From contig NZ_VITH01000003.1 in assembly GCF_007827815.1 (NCBI RefSeq), positions 434,001 through 498,000 on the forward strand: a DNA stretch of 64,000 nucleotides, in the 5' to 3' direction. The DNA comes from Azospirillum brasilense (GTDB lineage Bacteria; Pseudomonadota; Alphaproteobacteria; Azospirillales; Azospirillaceae). Position numbers and translations under genes: made by a program. Shown in pieces: positions 6,734 to 15,608 of this stretch. Each line of letters opens with the position of its first letter. The stretch's first letter is position 1. The notes beneath the pieces were generated by a model. That model had not been told where the DNA came from, searched no databases, and saw nothing but the letters and a program-made list of their open reading frames with translations.

Positions 6734-9700
6734 ATGAACAGCATGACCAACCCGATTGACATCCGGACCGCCGCCCCCGGCGGCGCGGCGCCCTTCGCGG
6801 ACTTCGCCCCGCCGATCCGTCCGGCGACCGAGCTGCGCGCCGCGATCACCGCCGCCTACCGCCGGCCCGAGCCGGACTGCCTGCCCTTCCTGTTCGAGCA
6901 GGCGTCGCTGCCGCCCGGCGTCGTCACCGCGGCCGCGGCCACCGCCCGCAAGCTGATCACCGCCCTGCGCGCCAAGCCGCGGGGCCGCGGCGTCGAGGGG
7001 CTGATCCACGAATACAGCCTGTCCAGCCAGGAAGGCATGGCGCTGATGTGTCTGGCGGAGGCGCTGCTGCGCATCCCCGACCACGCCACGCGCGACGCGC
7101 TGATCCGCGACAAGATCGCCGGGGGCGACTGGCAGGCCCATCTCGGCAAGGGCGGCTCGATGTTCGTCAACGCCGCCACCTGGGGCCTGCTGATCACCGG
7201 CAAGCTGACCTCGGCGGGCGGCGAGCCGGCGCTGTCCTCCGCCCTGACGCGGCTGATCGCGCGCGGCGGCGAGCCGCTGATCCGCCGCGGCGTCGATTTC
7301 GCCATGCGCATGATGGGCGAGCAGTTCGTCACCGGCCAGACCATCCAGGAGGCGCTGACCAACGCCCGGCCGATGGAGGCCGAGGGCTTCCGCTATTCCT
7401 ACGACATGCTGGGCGAGGCGGCGCTGACGGCGGAGGACGCCGCGCGCTACTACGCCGACTACGTGAACGCCATCCACGCCATCGGCACGGCGTCGGCGGG
7501 GCGCGGCGTCTATGAGGGGCCGGGCATCTCCATCAAGCTGTCGGCGATCCACCCGCGCTATTCCCGCGCCCAGGCCGACCGGGTGATGGACGAGCTGCTG
7601 CCGCGCGTGAAGGCGCTGGCGCTGCTCGCCAAGGGCTACGACATCGGCCTGAACATCGACGCCGAGGAGGCCGACCGGCTGGAGCTGTCGCTCGATCTCA
7701 TGGAATCGCTGTGCTTCGACCCGGATCTGGCGGGCTGGAACGGCATCGGCTTCGTCGTCCAGGCCTACGGCAAGCGCTGCCCCTACGTCATCGACTTCCT
7801 GATCGATCTGGCGCGGCGCAGCGGCCACCGGCTGATGATCCGTCTGGTCAAGGGCGCCTATTGGGACAGCGAGATCAAGCGCGCCCAGCTCGACGGGCTG
7901 CCCGACTTCCCGGTCTACACGCGCAAGGTCTACACCGACGTCTCCTACGTCGCCTGCGCGCGCAAGCTGCTGGCCGCCCCGGAGGCAGTGTTCCCGCAGT
8001 TCGCCACCCACAACGCCCAGACACTCGCCACCATCTACGAGATGGCCGGCAGCGACTTCCAGGTCGGCAAATACGAGTTCCAGTGCCTGCACGGCATGGG
8101 CGAGCCGCTCTACAAGGAGGTCGTCGGTCCGCTGAAGCGGCCCTGCCGCATCTACGCGCCGGTCGGCACGCACGAGACGCTGCTGGCCTATCTGGTCCGC
8201 CGCCTGCTGGAGAACGGGGCCAACAGCTCCTTCGTCAACCGCATCGCCGACCCGGCGGTCCCGGTGGACGAGCTGGTCGCCGACCCGGTGGCGGTCGCCA
8301 AGTCCATCGCCCCGGTGGGCGCGCCGCACGCGCTGATCGCCCTGCCGCGCAACCTCTACGCGCCGGAGCGGGCGAATTCCGCCGGCATCGACCTGTCCGA
8401 CGAGACGGAGCTGGCCCGCCTGTCCGCCGCCCTGTCGGCCAGCGCCGCGATGACCTGGACCGCGGCACCGCTGCTGGCGGACGGCGAGCGGGCGGGGACG
8501 GCGCAGCCGGTGCGCAACCCGGCCGACCGCCGCGATGTGGTCGGCTCGGTGACCGAGGCGAGCGAGGCCCTGGTGGCGGAGGCCTTCGGCCACGCCGTCG
8601 CGGCGGCGTCCGCCTGGGCCGCCACCCCGCCGGAGGAGCGCGCCGCCAGCCTGTTCCGCGCCGCCGACGCCATGCAGGAGCGGATGCCGACCCTGCTCGG
8701 CCTGATCGTCCGCGAGGCCGGCAAGTCGCTGCCCAACGCCATCGCCGAGGTGCGGGAGGCCATCGACTTCCTGCGCTATTACGGGGCGCAGGCGCGCGAC
8801 CGTTTCGACAACGCCACCCACCGCCCGCTGGGGCCGGTGGTCTGCATCAGCCCGTGGAACTTCCCGCTGGCCATCTTCTCCGGCCAGATCGCCGCGGCGC
8901 TGGCCGCCGGCAACCCGGTGCTGGCGAAGCCGGCCGAGGAAACCCCGCTGATCGCCGCCGAGGCCGTGCGCATCCTGCACGCGGCGGGCATCCCCGCCGG
9001 GGCGCTCCAGCTTCTGCCCGGTGCTGGGGAGGTCGGTGCGGCCCTGGTCGGGCATGAGGCGGTGCGCGGCGTGATGTTCACCGGCTCCACCGAGGTGGCG
9101 CGGCTGATCCAGCGCCAGCTCGCCGGGCGCCTGCTGCCGGACGGCGCGCCGATCCCGCTGATCGCCGAGACCGGCGGCCAGAACGCCATGATCGTGGACA
9201 GCTCCGCCCTGGCCGAGCAGGTGGTCGGCGACGTGATCGCGTCCGCCTTCGACAGCGCCGGTCAGCGCTGCTCCGCCCTGCGCATCCTCTGCCTGCAGGA
9301 GGACGTGGCCGACCGCACGCTCGCCATGCTGAAGGGCGCCATGCGGGAGCTGCGCATCGGCAACCCGGACCGGCTGGCGGTCGATGTCGGCCCGGTCATC
9401 AGCGAGGAGGCTCGCGCCACCATCGCCGCCCACATCGAGGCGATGCGCGCCAAGGGCCGCAATGTGGAGTTCCTGCCGCTGCCCGCGGACACGGCGGATG
9501 GCACCTTCGTCGCCCCGACGGTGATCGAGATCGCCGGCATCCATGAGCTTGAGCGGGAGGTCTTCGGCCCCGTCCTGCACGTCGTCCGCTTCCACCGCGA
9601 CGATCTGGACGCGCTGGTCGACTCCATCAACGCCACCGGCTACGGCCTGACCTTCGGCCTGCACACCCGCATCGACGCGACCATCGAGCGGGTGACCGGG

Positions 9701-10450
9701 CGGATCGGCGCGGGCAACGTCTACGTCAACCGCAACACCATCGGCGCGGTGGTCGGGGTGCAGCCCTTCGGCGGCCACGGCCTGTCGGGCACCGGCCCCA
9801 AGGCGGGCGGTCCGCTCTACCTCTCCCGCCTGCTCAGCCGTCGTCCCAAGGGCTGGCTGGAGTTCCGCGGGCCGGACGCCGCGCGCGCGGCCGGGCTGGC
9901 CTACGGCGAGTGGCTGCGCGCCAAGGGCTTCACGGCGGAGGCGTCGCGCTGCGCCGGCTATGTGGCGCGCAGCGCCATCGGCGGCGCCGCGGAGCTGAAC
10001 GGTCCGGTGGGCGAGCGCAACCTCTATGAGTTGCACGGGCGGGGCCGCGTCCTGCTGCTGCCGCAGACGCGGACGGGTCTGCTGCTCCAGCTCGGCGCGG
10101 TCCTGGCGACGGGCAACAGCGCCGCGGTGGACGCTCCGCCGGACTTGGCCGAGCTGCTGCGCGGTCTGCCCCCGGCGCTGGCCGCCAAGGTGCGGACCAC
10201 GGCCGATTGGCGCGACGTGGGGCCGCTCGCCGCGGTTCTGGTGGAGGGCGACCGCGAGCGTGTGACCGCCGTCAACCGGCGCGTCGCGGAGCTGCCCGGC
10301 CCGATCCTCCTGGTGCAGGCGGCGACGGCCGAGGCGCTGGCGGCGGGGCGGGGCGAGGGCTACGACCTTGACCTGCTGCTCAACGAGCGGTCGGTCAGCG
10401 TCAACACCGCGGCGGCCGGCGGCAACGCCAGCCTCGTCGCGATGAGCTGA
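6734..10450 (+). CDS. putA: Bifunctional proline dehydrogenase / P5C dehydrogenase
   Basis: Oxidises L-proline to glutamate in two steps (FAD-dependent PRODH, then NAD-dependent glutamate-semialdehyde dehydrogenase), channelling the intermediate. At 1238 residues it has the PRODH barrel at about 160-470, the aldehyde dehydrogenase domain at about 540-1030 with catalytic Glu812 (LIAETGGQNAM) and Cys846 (SAGQRCSALR), and a C-terminal extension. The first 60 residues show no ribbon-helix-helix domain, so it is not the trifunctional autoregulatory type found in E. coli. Regulation is therefore probably by the divergent Lrp-type protein. The gap of 82 bases from proC suggests one operon. Confidence 0.96.
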   Translation: MNSMTNPIDIRTAAPGGAAPFADFAPPIRPATELRAAITAAYRRPEPDCLPFLFEQASLPPGVVTAAAATARKLITALRAKPRGRGVEGLIHEYSLSSQEGMALMCLAEALLRIPDHATRDALIRDKIAGGDWQAHLGKGGSMFVNAATWGLLITGKLTSAGGEPALSSALTRLIARGGEPLIRRGVDFAMRMMGEQFVTGQTIQEALTNARPMEAEGFRYSYDMLGEAALTAEDAARYYADYVNAIHAIGTASAGRGVYEGPGISIKLSAIHPRYSRAQADRVMDELLPRVKALALLAKGYDIGLNIDAEEADRLELSLDLMESLCFDPDLAGWNGIGFVVQAYGKRCPYVIDFLIDLARRSGHRLMIRLVKGAYWDSEIKRAQLDGLPDFPVYTRKVYTDVSYVACARKLLAAPEAVFPQFATHNAQTLATIYEMAGSDFQVGKYEFQCLHGMGEPLYKEVVGPLKRPCRIYAPVGTHETLLAYLVRRLLENGANSSFVNRIADPAVPVDELVADPVAVAKSIAPVGAPHALIALPRNLYAPERANSAGIDLSDETELARLSAALSASAAMTWTAAPLLADGERAGTAQPVRNPADRRDVVGSVTEASEALVAEAFGHAVAAASAWAATPPEERAASLFRAADAMQERMPTLLGLIVREAGKSLPNAIAEVREAIDFLRYYGAQARDRFDNATHRPLGPVVCISPWNFPLAIFSGQIAAALAAGNPVLAKPAEETPLIAAEAVRILHAAGIPAGALQLLPGAGEVGAALVGHEAVRGVMFTGSTEVARLIQRQLAGRLLPDGAPIPLIAETGGQNAMIVDSSALAEQVVGDVIASAFDSAGQRCSALRILCLQEDVADRTLAMLKGAMRELRIGNPDRLAVDVGPVISEEARATIAAHIEAMRAKGRNVEFLPLPADTADGTFVAPTVIEIAGIHELEREVFGPVLHVVRFHRDDLDALVDSINATGYGLTFGLHTRIDATIERVTGRIGAGNVYVNRNTIGAVVGVQPFGGHGLSGTGPKAGGPLYLSRLLSRRPKGWLEFRGPDAARAAGLAYGEWLRAKGFTAEASRCAGYVARSAIGGAAELNGPVGERNLYELHGRGRVLLLPQTRTGLLLQLGAVLATGNSAAVDAPPDLAELLRGLPPALAAKVRTTADWRDVGPLAAVLVEGDRERVTAVNRRVAELPGPILLVQAATAEALAAGRGEGYDLDLLLNERSVSVNTAAAGGNASLVAMS

Positions 10451-10502
10451 CCCGGGAGCTGACGGCTTCGGACGTGAGGTTGCGGTTCGGGCGGTGCGCC
10501 GC

Positions 10503-10691
10503 CTATCCCGCAATCTCCCGTTCGACCACCAGCTCATCGCCGTCGATCCGCAGGAAGGACCCGACCTCCAGATCGCCACGTGCGATGGCGTCGTTGATGA
10601 GGATCTGCGCCTCCGCGAGTGTGATCGTCCGGTCTTCGAAGAAAACCGACCCGTCGGCGTGGCGGATGATCCGGAACGTTGCGGTGGTCAT
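10503..10691 (-). CDS. Small conserved-looking protein, 62 residues
   Basis: Not assigned to a family. The product reads as a compact alpha/beta domain: FRIIRHADGSVFFEDRTITL followed by a helix and GSFLRIDGDELVVE. Start ATG 10691 is supported by GGAGAATACCCGG upstream; an in-frame longer start at 10757 lacks one. It lies convergent to putA and divergent from the metallo-hydrolase. It is probably cytoplasmic; no cysteine pairs, signal or membrane segment. Confidence 0.65.
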   Translation of the reverse strand: MTTATFRIIRHADGSVFFEDRTITLAEAQILINDAIARGDLEVGSFLRIDGDELVVEREIAG

Positions 10692-10903
10692 CCGGGTATT
10701 CTCCTTTGGCAATGCCCTTTCGATAACCGGCGCGCGGCTCATTCGTCGCGCCGGCATCGATTCTCGCGCGGGTCCGCAGCCATCGGACGGGACAGCGGGT
10801 GTGTCAATGACCGGAATGTTCTATCTGCGGATAGTTGACCGGGCGCGAACCAAAGGGTAGCCAAGAGGAGCGGAGGCTCCGCAGCGCGAGGAGGATCATC
10901 AGG

Positions 10904-11944
10904 GTGAAAGACGACGCCGAACTCATCCGCCATCCGTTTTCCGAAGCTCCGGACAATGGGACGGTCCGGGAGGTGGCGCCGGGTGTGCTGTGGCTGCGCC
11001 TGCCGCTGCCCTACGCGCTGGACCACGTCAACCTCTACCTGTTCGAGGAGGGGGACGGCTGGGCGCTGTTCGACACCGGGCTGGGCGACGACGTCAGCCG
11101 CGACTGCTGGGACCGCCTGCTGCGCGGTCCGCTGGGCGGCAAGCCGATCGTCCGGCTGGTGGTCAGCCACTTCCACCCCGACCATGTCGGTCTGGCCGGC
11201 TGGCTGCACGAGCGTTTCGCCCCGCCCCTGCACATGACGCAGAGCGAGTATTTCTACGCCAAGCTTCTGCAGCAAGGCCGCGATCCCCAGACGCTGGAGG
11301 CGCAGGAGACGTTCTACCAGACCGGCGGCCTGTCGCCCGACGAGATCCAGCAGATGCTCGGCCGCGGCCTCAGCTACCTGAACCGCACGACCGGGCTGGC
11401 CCCCAGCTTCGAGCGGATGATCCCCGGCCAGACCCTGCGGCTGGGCGGGCGCGACTGGCGCATCCTGACCGGCGGCGGCCACTCGCCGGAGCAGGCAATG
11501 CTCTATTGCGCCGCCGACCGGCTGTTCCTGGCCGCCGATCAGGTGATCGCACGCATCTCCCCCAACGTCAGCGTCTCGGCGATGCAGCCCAAGGCCGATC
11601 CGCTGGGGCTTTACCTGTCGTCGCTGGCCGCGATCCGCGAGGAGGTGGCGGCGGACTCGCTCGTCCTGTCCGGTCACCGGCTGCCCTTCTACGGGCTGGA
11701 CCACCGCACCCGCGCGCTGGAGGCCCACCACGCCGACCGCTGCGCACAGATCGCCGAGGCCTGCCGCGCCAAGCCGCTGAGCTGCAAGGAGCTGGTGCCG
11801 GTGCTGTTCCGCCGGGCGCTGGATTCCCACCAGCTCAGCTTCGCCTTCGGCGAGGCGCTGGCCCACATCAACCATATGGTCGGGCGCGGCGAGCTGCGCA
11901 CAGAGACGCGCGCCGACGGGGTGCTGGCCTACCACAGCGCCTGA
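10904..11944 (+). CDS. Metallo-beta-lactamase-fold hydrolase
   Basis: A 346-residue MBL-fold hydrolase. Seen: VNLYLFEEGDGWALFDTGLG (first strands), the Zn-binding HxHxDH motif in SHFHPDHVGLAG, GGGHSPEQAML (third metal-site His), LAADQVI, and LSGHRLP near the end, plus a C-terminal winged-helix-like region (ELVPVLFRRALDSHQ...). This layout resembles the glyoxalase II/LACTB2 branch, which hydrolyses thioesters or RNA; the substrate is unknown. Start GTG 10904 is chosen for the GAGGAGG about ten bases upstream; a longer in-frame start at 10835 has none. It is a single-gene unit. Confidence 0.88.
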   Translation: MKDDAELIRHPFSEAPDNGTVREVAPGVLWLRLPLPYALDHVNLYLFEEGDGWALFDTGLGDDVSRDCWDRLLRGPLGGKPIVRLVVSHFHPDHVGLAGWLHERFAPPLHMTQSEYFYAKLLQQGRDPQTLEAQETFYQTGGLSPDEIQQMLGRGLSYLNRTTGLAPSFERMIPGQTLRLGGRDWRILTGGGHSPEQAMLYCAADRLFLAADQVIARISPNVSVSAMQPKADPLGLYLSSLAAIREEVAADSLVLSGHRLPFYGLDHRTRALEAHHADRCAQIAEACRAKPLSCKELVPVLFRRALDSHQLSFAFGEALAHINHMVGRGELRTETRADGVLAYHSA

Positions 11945-11960
11945 TCCCGGCGGCGCAGGC

Positions 11961-12668
11961 TCAGCGGCAGACGCGGTAGGCCCCCATGTCGAGGTGGAAG
12001 TGGTCGCGGTGGGCCTCGTTGTAGTCGGGGCCCAGCACCGCGCGGAAAACCTCGCAGGCGCCGTCGCGCACCTCGCGCAGGAAGGCACCCTTAGGGCCGT
12101 CGGCCGGACTCCAGTCGCCGGGCAGGGCGATGGTGGTGCCGTCGGCCAGCGTGAAACCGGCGATGTCGAGGGCGTTGGCGGTTGCGTGCTCGCTGCGGCG
12201 CCCCTCCGCCCGGCCGTAGACGTTGCGGCAGGCGTAGCTTCCCAGATGGCGCACGCGAGTCACGCGCTGGCCGAAATGGCGCTGCGCCGCGGGCTGGAGC
12301 GTGTGCGTCTCGAACAGCATCCAGGCGGCGGCGAGCGGGCAGGTGACCGTGAAGCCGCTGTTGAAGGCCACCGCCGAGCGGCTGACCTGCACCGCGTCGG
12401 CCAGGCCGCAGCCCGGTCCGCTCTGCCGGTCGGTCACCGGACGGAAGCGCAGGCCCGCGGCGCCCAGGACGGCGTGGCACTGCCGGGGCGCGCCGTCCAG
12501 CCGGGACAGCTTGAGGCGGGTCAGCAGGTTCGGCACGTCCCCGATGTCCAGCGGCGCCCAGGGGTCGTAGCGGGGCGGAACCGTCACCGCGCCCGTTCCC
12601 ACCAGCCCCGCCCCGCCCATGGCGGCCAGAAGCAGCACAGCCGACGTCCAGCGCAAGAACCGTCCCAT
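11961..12668 (-). CDS. Extensin-like family protein, exported
   Basis: A 235-residue protein of the extensin-like C-terminal family, common in alphaproteobacteria and related in fold to M15 D,D-peptidases. Seen: N-terminal basic residues and a hydrophobic segment (signal peptide or anchor, residues about 4-28), CHAVL, GCGLADAVQVS, and the metal-ligand-like pattern SEHATANALDIAGF plus HRDHFHLDMG at the C-terminus. Those His/Asp residues would bind Zn, which suggests a periplasmic murein-related peptidase. ATG 12668 has GGGGAGA about 12 bases upstream; TTG 12680 is in frame. Convergent with the metallo-hydrolase. Confidence 0.85.
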   Translation of the reverse strand: MGRFLRWTSAVLLLAAMGGAGLVGTGAVTVPPRYDPWAPLDIGDVPNLLTRLKLSRLDGAPRQCHAVLGAAGLRFRPVTDRQSGPGCGLADAVQVSRSAVAFNSGFTVTCPLAAAWMLFETHTLQPAAQRHFGQRVTRVRHLGSYACRNVYGRAEGRRSEHATANALDIAGFTLADGTTIALPGDWSPADGPKGAFLREVRDGACEVFRAVLGPDYNEAHRDHFHLDMGAYRVCR

Positions 12669-12885
12669 GCGTTTGCCCAATCTCCCCGTTGCGGCACCGT
12701 CGGCGGAACAGCGGGAACGCCCGCGCGGCTTCCCCGGATCGTATTCCCCCTAATTGCTTATGAACCGGTGGTGGGGGCGGACTGTTGTCCAAGCGGCGGT
12801 TCATCCGTTCGTGCAATTGGACGGAGCGTGACTTCCATGCCACAGTTCCAGCGTTGCCCTTCGTCACGCGGTGAGGGAGAGTCCG

Positions 12886-13194
12886 ATGTCCGATGCACAT
12901 GATGAAGTCCTGGCCATGCAGGGCCGGACCGAACGCGCGAATTCCACGATCCCGCTCACCGCTTCCTCCGCGCTGGCCTCCGCCGCCGCGCTGTTCCGGA
13001 AGATCGAAACGCCCCCGCCTCCGTCCCCACCCGCCGAGGAATGGATCGTCGGTGACGCCGGGGCCTTCGGCATCGGCGCCTACGGTCGCCTGCCCGCCGC
13101 AGCCCCTGCGGCGTCGGTGGCGCCGGACCTGCTGGCGCGGCGGGAACTGGCGGCACGGCTCGATGGCGGGATGGCCGAAGACACCGCCGGCTGA
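12886..13194 (+). CDS. Hypothetical protein, 102 residues, proline- and alanine-rich
   Basis: Not recognised. Start ATG 12886 follows GGTGAGGGAGAGTCCG. The product has a polar N-terminus, ALASAAALF, a run of prolines (PPPPSPP) in the middle and an alanine-rich C-terminus; no signal, membrane segment or metal motif. Low-complexity composition makes it hard to separate from a chance frame, but the ribosome-binding site and absence of a better competitor favour a real gene. Confidence 0.5.
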   Translation: MSDAHDEVLAMQGRTERANSTIPLTASSALASAAALFRKIETPPPPSPPAEEWIVGDAGAFGIGAYGRLPAAAPAASVAPDLLARRELAARLDGGMAEDTAG

Positions 13195-13208
13195 GGCGCG
13201 ATCGTCGC

Positions 13209-13640
13209 TCAGCCGTCCTTGCGGTACAGGTCGACCAGCGCCGTGAGGACGGCGGGGTCGTCGTAACGGCCGAGGAACAGGTCGCCGATGGCCCGGCGCA
13301 GCAGGATGCTGATGCGGGCGCGGGCGCGGCCATGGACGGCGCCCTCCAGCCGGCGGCAGCGGTTGCACAGCAGGCGAACCCGCTCGACCGCCGAGCGGGT
13401 GATGCGCAGCGCTTCGACGCTGACCAGGATGTCGGTGGTGGCGGCGTACTCGGTGGCTTCCGGCCAGGGCACGCGGCGCCCGCGACCGTCGCGCCACGTC
13501 TCATCCGCCCCGTCGTACCAACGACCGTCGGGCAGGCAGCGCACGACGACTCCATCGGGCCGCCCGCAGCAACGGCAGCGCAGGTTTCCCGAGGTCTCCC
13601 CCACACGCACCGGATCGAGATAGGGCGCACGGATCTGCAT
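13209..13640 (-). CDS. Hypothetical protein with zinc-ribbon cysteines
   Basis: Unrecognised 143-residue protein. It has LRCRCCGRPDG near residues 20-30 and LLCNRCRRLEG about 70 residues later, four or more cysteines in CxCC/CxxC pairs as in a treble-clef or HNH-like zinc site. The His and Asn/His catalytic residues of a true HNH nuclease are not evident (NRCRRLEGAVHG is the nearest), so I do not call it a nuclease. The C-terminus (SILLRRAIGDLFLGRYDDPAVLTALVDLYRKDG) is helical. Convergent with the preceding small gene. Confidence 0.6.
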   Translation of the reverse strand: MQIRAPYLDPVRVGETSGNLRCRCCGRPDGVVVRCLPDGRWYDGADETWRDGRGRRVPWPEATEYAATTDILVSVEALRITRSAVERVRLLCNRCRRLEGAVHGRARARISILLRRAIGDLFLGRYDDPAVLTALVDLYRKDG

Positions 13641-13780
13641 CCGGCCCCCCGAGCGTGTCGGCCTGCCCCGCATCGGCTGTCCCATTCCCTGGCTTTGAAC
13701 GCCCCACCCCGGGGGCGGTCCCCGGCGGGACGGGGACCATGACACGGAACGGCCGGTTCCGCGCGTGACTTCTGCGCGGG

Positions 13781-14116
13781 TCAGGCCGCGAAGGGCATCA
13801 GCAGCAGCGTGATGGAGGCCAGCGTGAAGGCGGCCATGGAGCGGCGCCCCACGGCGACGGCGGCCTCGTCCTGCCCGCTCTCCTCCAGGCGCAGCGCCAG
13901 GAAGCCCTGGGCCATGCCCGACGCGAAGGTGATGATGTGGATGATCGCGAGGCCGGGCAGCGCGTCCAGCCCCAGCAGCAGGGTGACCGCGCCCAGCACC
14001 ATGCCGTTGAAGGCGGCCTGCCGCAGGATCGGTTCCCAATGCTCGCGGGCGACGAAGGTTTCGACCATGTCCAGCGGATGGCCGTTCCGCTCGTCCGGAT
14101 CGGTGTACAGGCTCAT
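13781..14116 (-). CDS. Small membrane protein, 111 residues
   Basis: Not recognised. After a hydrophilic N-terminal 30 residues it has three probable membrane segments (NGMVLGAVTLLLGLDAL, IIHIITFASGMAQGFLAL, MAAFTLASITLLLMPF). It lies 60 bases downstream of the anti-sigma gene on the same strand and may be the last gene of the sigma/anti-sigma operon. Start ATG 14116 has GGAG upstream. Confidence 0.6.
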   Translation of the reverse strand: MSLYTDPDERNGHPLDMVETFVAREHWEPILRQAAFNGMVLGAVTLLLGLDALPGLAIIHIITFASGMAQGFLALRLEESGQDEAAVAVGRRSMAAFTLASITLLLMPFAA

Positions 14117-14175
14117 GGCTGGGCTCCACAGGTTCGGTGGGGCTCCGCCCGACAGGGTCTCAGGGCGGTGCGGTG

Positions 14176-14994
14176 TCAGGATCGGCGGATGCTGTCCGCC
14201 ATCTTTTTGGCGACGGTCAGCAGATCGCCGTCGGCCTTGTTGCCGGTGACGGTGTAGGCGACCAGCCCGGCCCGCCAATAGACGAGCCGCAGGCTGTCAT
14301 GCACCACGGTGTGCAGGGTGCCGTCCTGCGCCGGCTCGCCTGACGCGACGAACAGGGTCAGCAACTCGCCGTCCGGTTCCCTGTAGAGAAACTGGAGAGC
14401 GGTGCCATGGTTCCATGGCACGATGCTGGCCCGGATCAGGGTCAGTTCCGGACCGATGGCGGGAAGCGCCACCGTCATGCCGCGGCCCTCCGGCAGCGGC
14501 ACCTGGGCGGTCTGCGTCGGGACCGGCGTGGCGTCCATCTGTGGCGGGGTCGGCTGCAGCGTGTTGAGCGCGACCGCCTTGGAATGCGCCTCCGCCGCCT
14601 CGTCGGCGAAGGCGGGGACGTCATCGACCTCGCCGGCCAGCTGGGGTCCGGCGGCCCCACCCGACTGCACCCACACGGTCAGGCTCCACCCCCCCATGAC
14701 CAGCAGCATTGCGGCGGCCAGCGGGGCGACCCGCCGGGAGAAGCGGTCCATGTCCAGGCGCCAGCGCAGGCGCCCGGCCAAGGTTTCGGTCTCCTGCACC
14801 GAAACGGCGGCCATCATGTCCAGGCCCAGCTTCAGCATCTCCTGCTGGTGCCGGTATTCATGCAGCTTGGCGGCCAGGGCCGGGTTGGCGGCCAATTGCG
14901 CCTCGAAGGCGGCGCGGCGGGCCGGCTCCATCTCGCCGTCCATGTAAAGATGCAGGTCGGCGTCCTGGTTGAGGCTGATGGGATCACCGCCCAT
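14176..14994 (-). CDS. Anti-sigma factor, membrane-anchored
   Basis: A 272-residue protein translated three bases after the ECF sigma gene on the same transcript. Domain order: cytoplasmic N-terminus with an anti-sigma-like helical region (LHLYMDGEMEPARRAAFEAQ, about 15-34), one membrane segment at about 89-109 (VAPLAAAMLLVMGGWSLTVWV), and a periplasmic domain of about 160 residues. It lacks the HxxxCxxC zinc motif of ZAS proteins. It would hold the partner sigma factor inactive until an envelope signal is sensed. The inducing signal is unknown. Confidence 0.85.
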   Translation of the reverse strand: MGGDPISLNQDADLHLYMDGEMEPARRAAFEAQLAANPALAAKLHEYRHQQEMLKLGLDMMAAVSVQETETLAGRLRWRLDMDRFSRRVAPLAAAMLLVMGGWSLTVWVQSGGAAGPQLAGEVDDVPAFADEAAEAHSKAVALNTLQPTPPQMDATPVPTQTAQVPLPEGRGMTVALPAIGPELTLIRASIVPWNHGTALQFLYREPDGELLTLFVASGEPAQDGTLHTVVHDSLRLVYWRAGLVAYTVTGNKADGDLLTVAKKMADSIRRS

Positions 14995-14997
14995 GGC

Positions 14998-15516
14998 TCA
15001 CCTCACCGCCCGCAGGGCGGGCTGGGCACGATCCCGGTGCCCCATCTCGACGCGCAGCGCTTCCCGCCCGCGGGCCAGGCGCGACATCAGCGTGCCCAGC
15101 GGGATGTCCAGTTGGCGGGCGGCCTCCTGGTAGCTCATCCCCTCAACGGCGACGAGGGTCAGGACGCGGCGCTGCTCGTCGGGAAGGGTGGAGAAGGCCT
15201 CGATGGTCCGCATCAGCTCGACATGGTCGGGCTGGTTGGGCGGCATCTGCCCGTAGGTCATCGCCTCGATGGCCGAGGCCCCGCGCGCCCGCACCTGCTC
15301 CCGCCGCACCCCGTTGACGTGGACGTTGTGCAGGATGCCGAACAGCCAGGACCGCAGGTCGCCGTTCGGTCGGAAGGTCCGGGATCCGGAGATGGCGCGC
15401 ACCAGCGTCTCCTGCACGAGATCCTCCGCGTCGTCGCGGTTGCGCGCCAGCGCGAGGGCGTAGCGGCGCAGGGAGCGCAGTTGATTCGACAGTTGATCGC
15501 GCAGGCTGAACGTCAC
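14998..15516 (-). CDS. ECF-family RNA polymerase sigma factor
   Basis: A 172-residue group IV sigma factor. Region 2 (LALARNRDDAEDLVQETLVRAI, then DLRSWLFGILHNVHVN) binds core and the -10 element; region 4 (LPDEQRRVLTLVAVEGMSYQ, then QLDIPLGTLMSRLARGREALR) contains the -35 HTH. There is no region 1 or 3. Start is GTG 15516 preceded by GTGGAGAC. It heads an operon with its anti-sigma factor. Targets are not evident, but the exported OB-fold gene just upstream (15609-15980) and the small membrane gene downstream are candidates by position. Confidence 0.92.
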   Translation of the reverse strand: MTFSLRDQLSNQLRSLRRYALALARNRDDAEDLVQETLVRAISGSRTFRPNGDLRSWLFGILHNVHVNGVRREQVRARGASAIEAMTYGQMPPNQPDHVELMRTIEAFSTLPDEQRRVLTLVAVEGMSYQEAARQLDIPLGTLMSRLARGREALRVEMGHRDRAQPALRAVR

Positions 15517-15608
15517 GTCTCCACCCCGTGGACTGGATTTTCCCGAATTCCTGCTCCGTTTTCGTTTCGGGAGGGCCTTTTAATCCCGGGGAGGGACGCT
15601 TTCCGTGG

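Noticed and set aside
6686..10579. A very long open frame antisense to putA, about 1300 codons
   Set aside because: It is Arg/Gly/His-rich shadow sequence of a high-GC gene, with no ribosome-binding site or recognisable domain; putA has full catalytic motifs.
12752..12818. Widely spaced nested inverted repeats (AATTGC/GCAATT and TGAACCG/CGGTTCA)
   Set aside because: The arm centres are three bases apart and the arms short; likely chance, though it lies in a divergent gap.
13209..13640. HNH endonuclease call
   Set aside because: The zinc-type cysteines are present but the catalytic His/Asn-His set is not evident.
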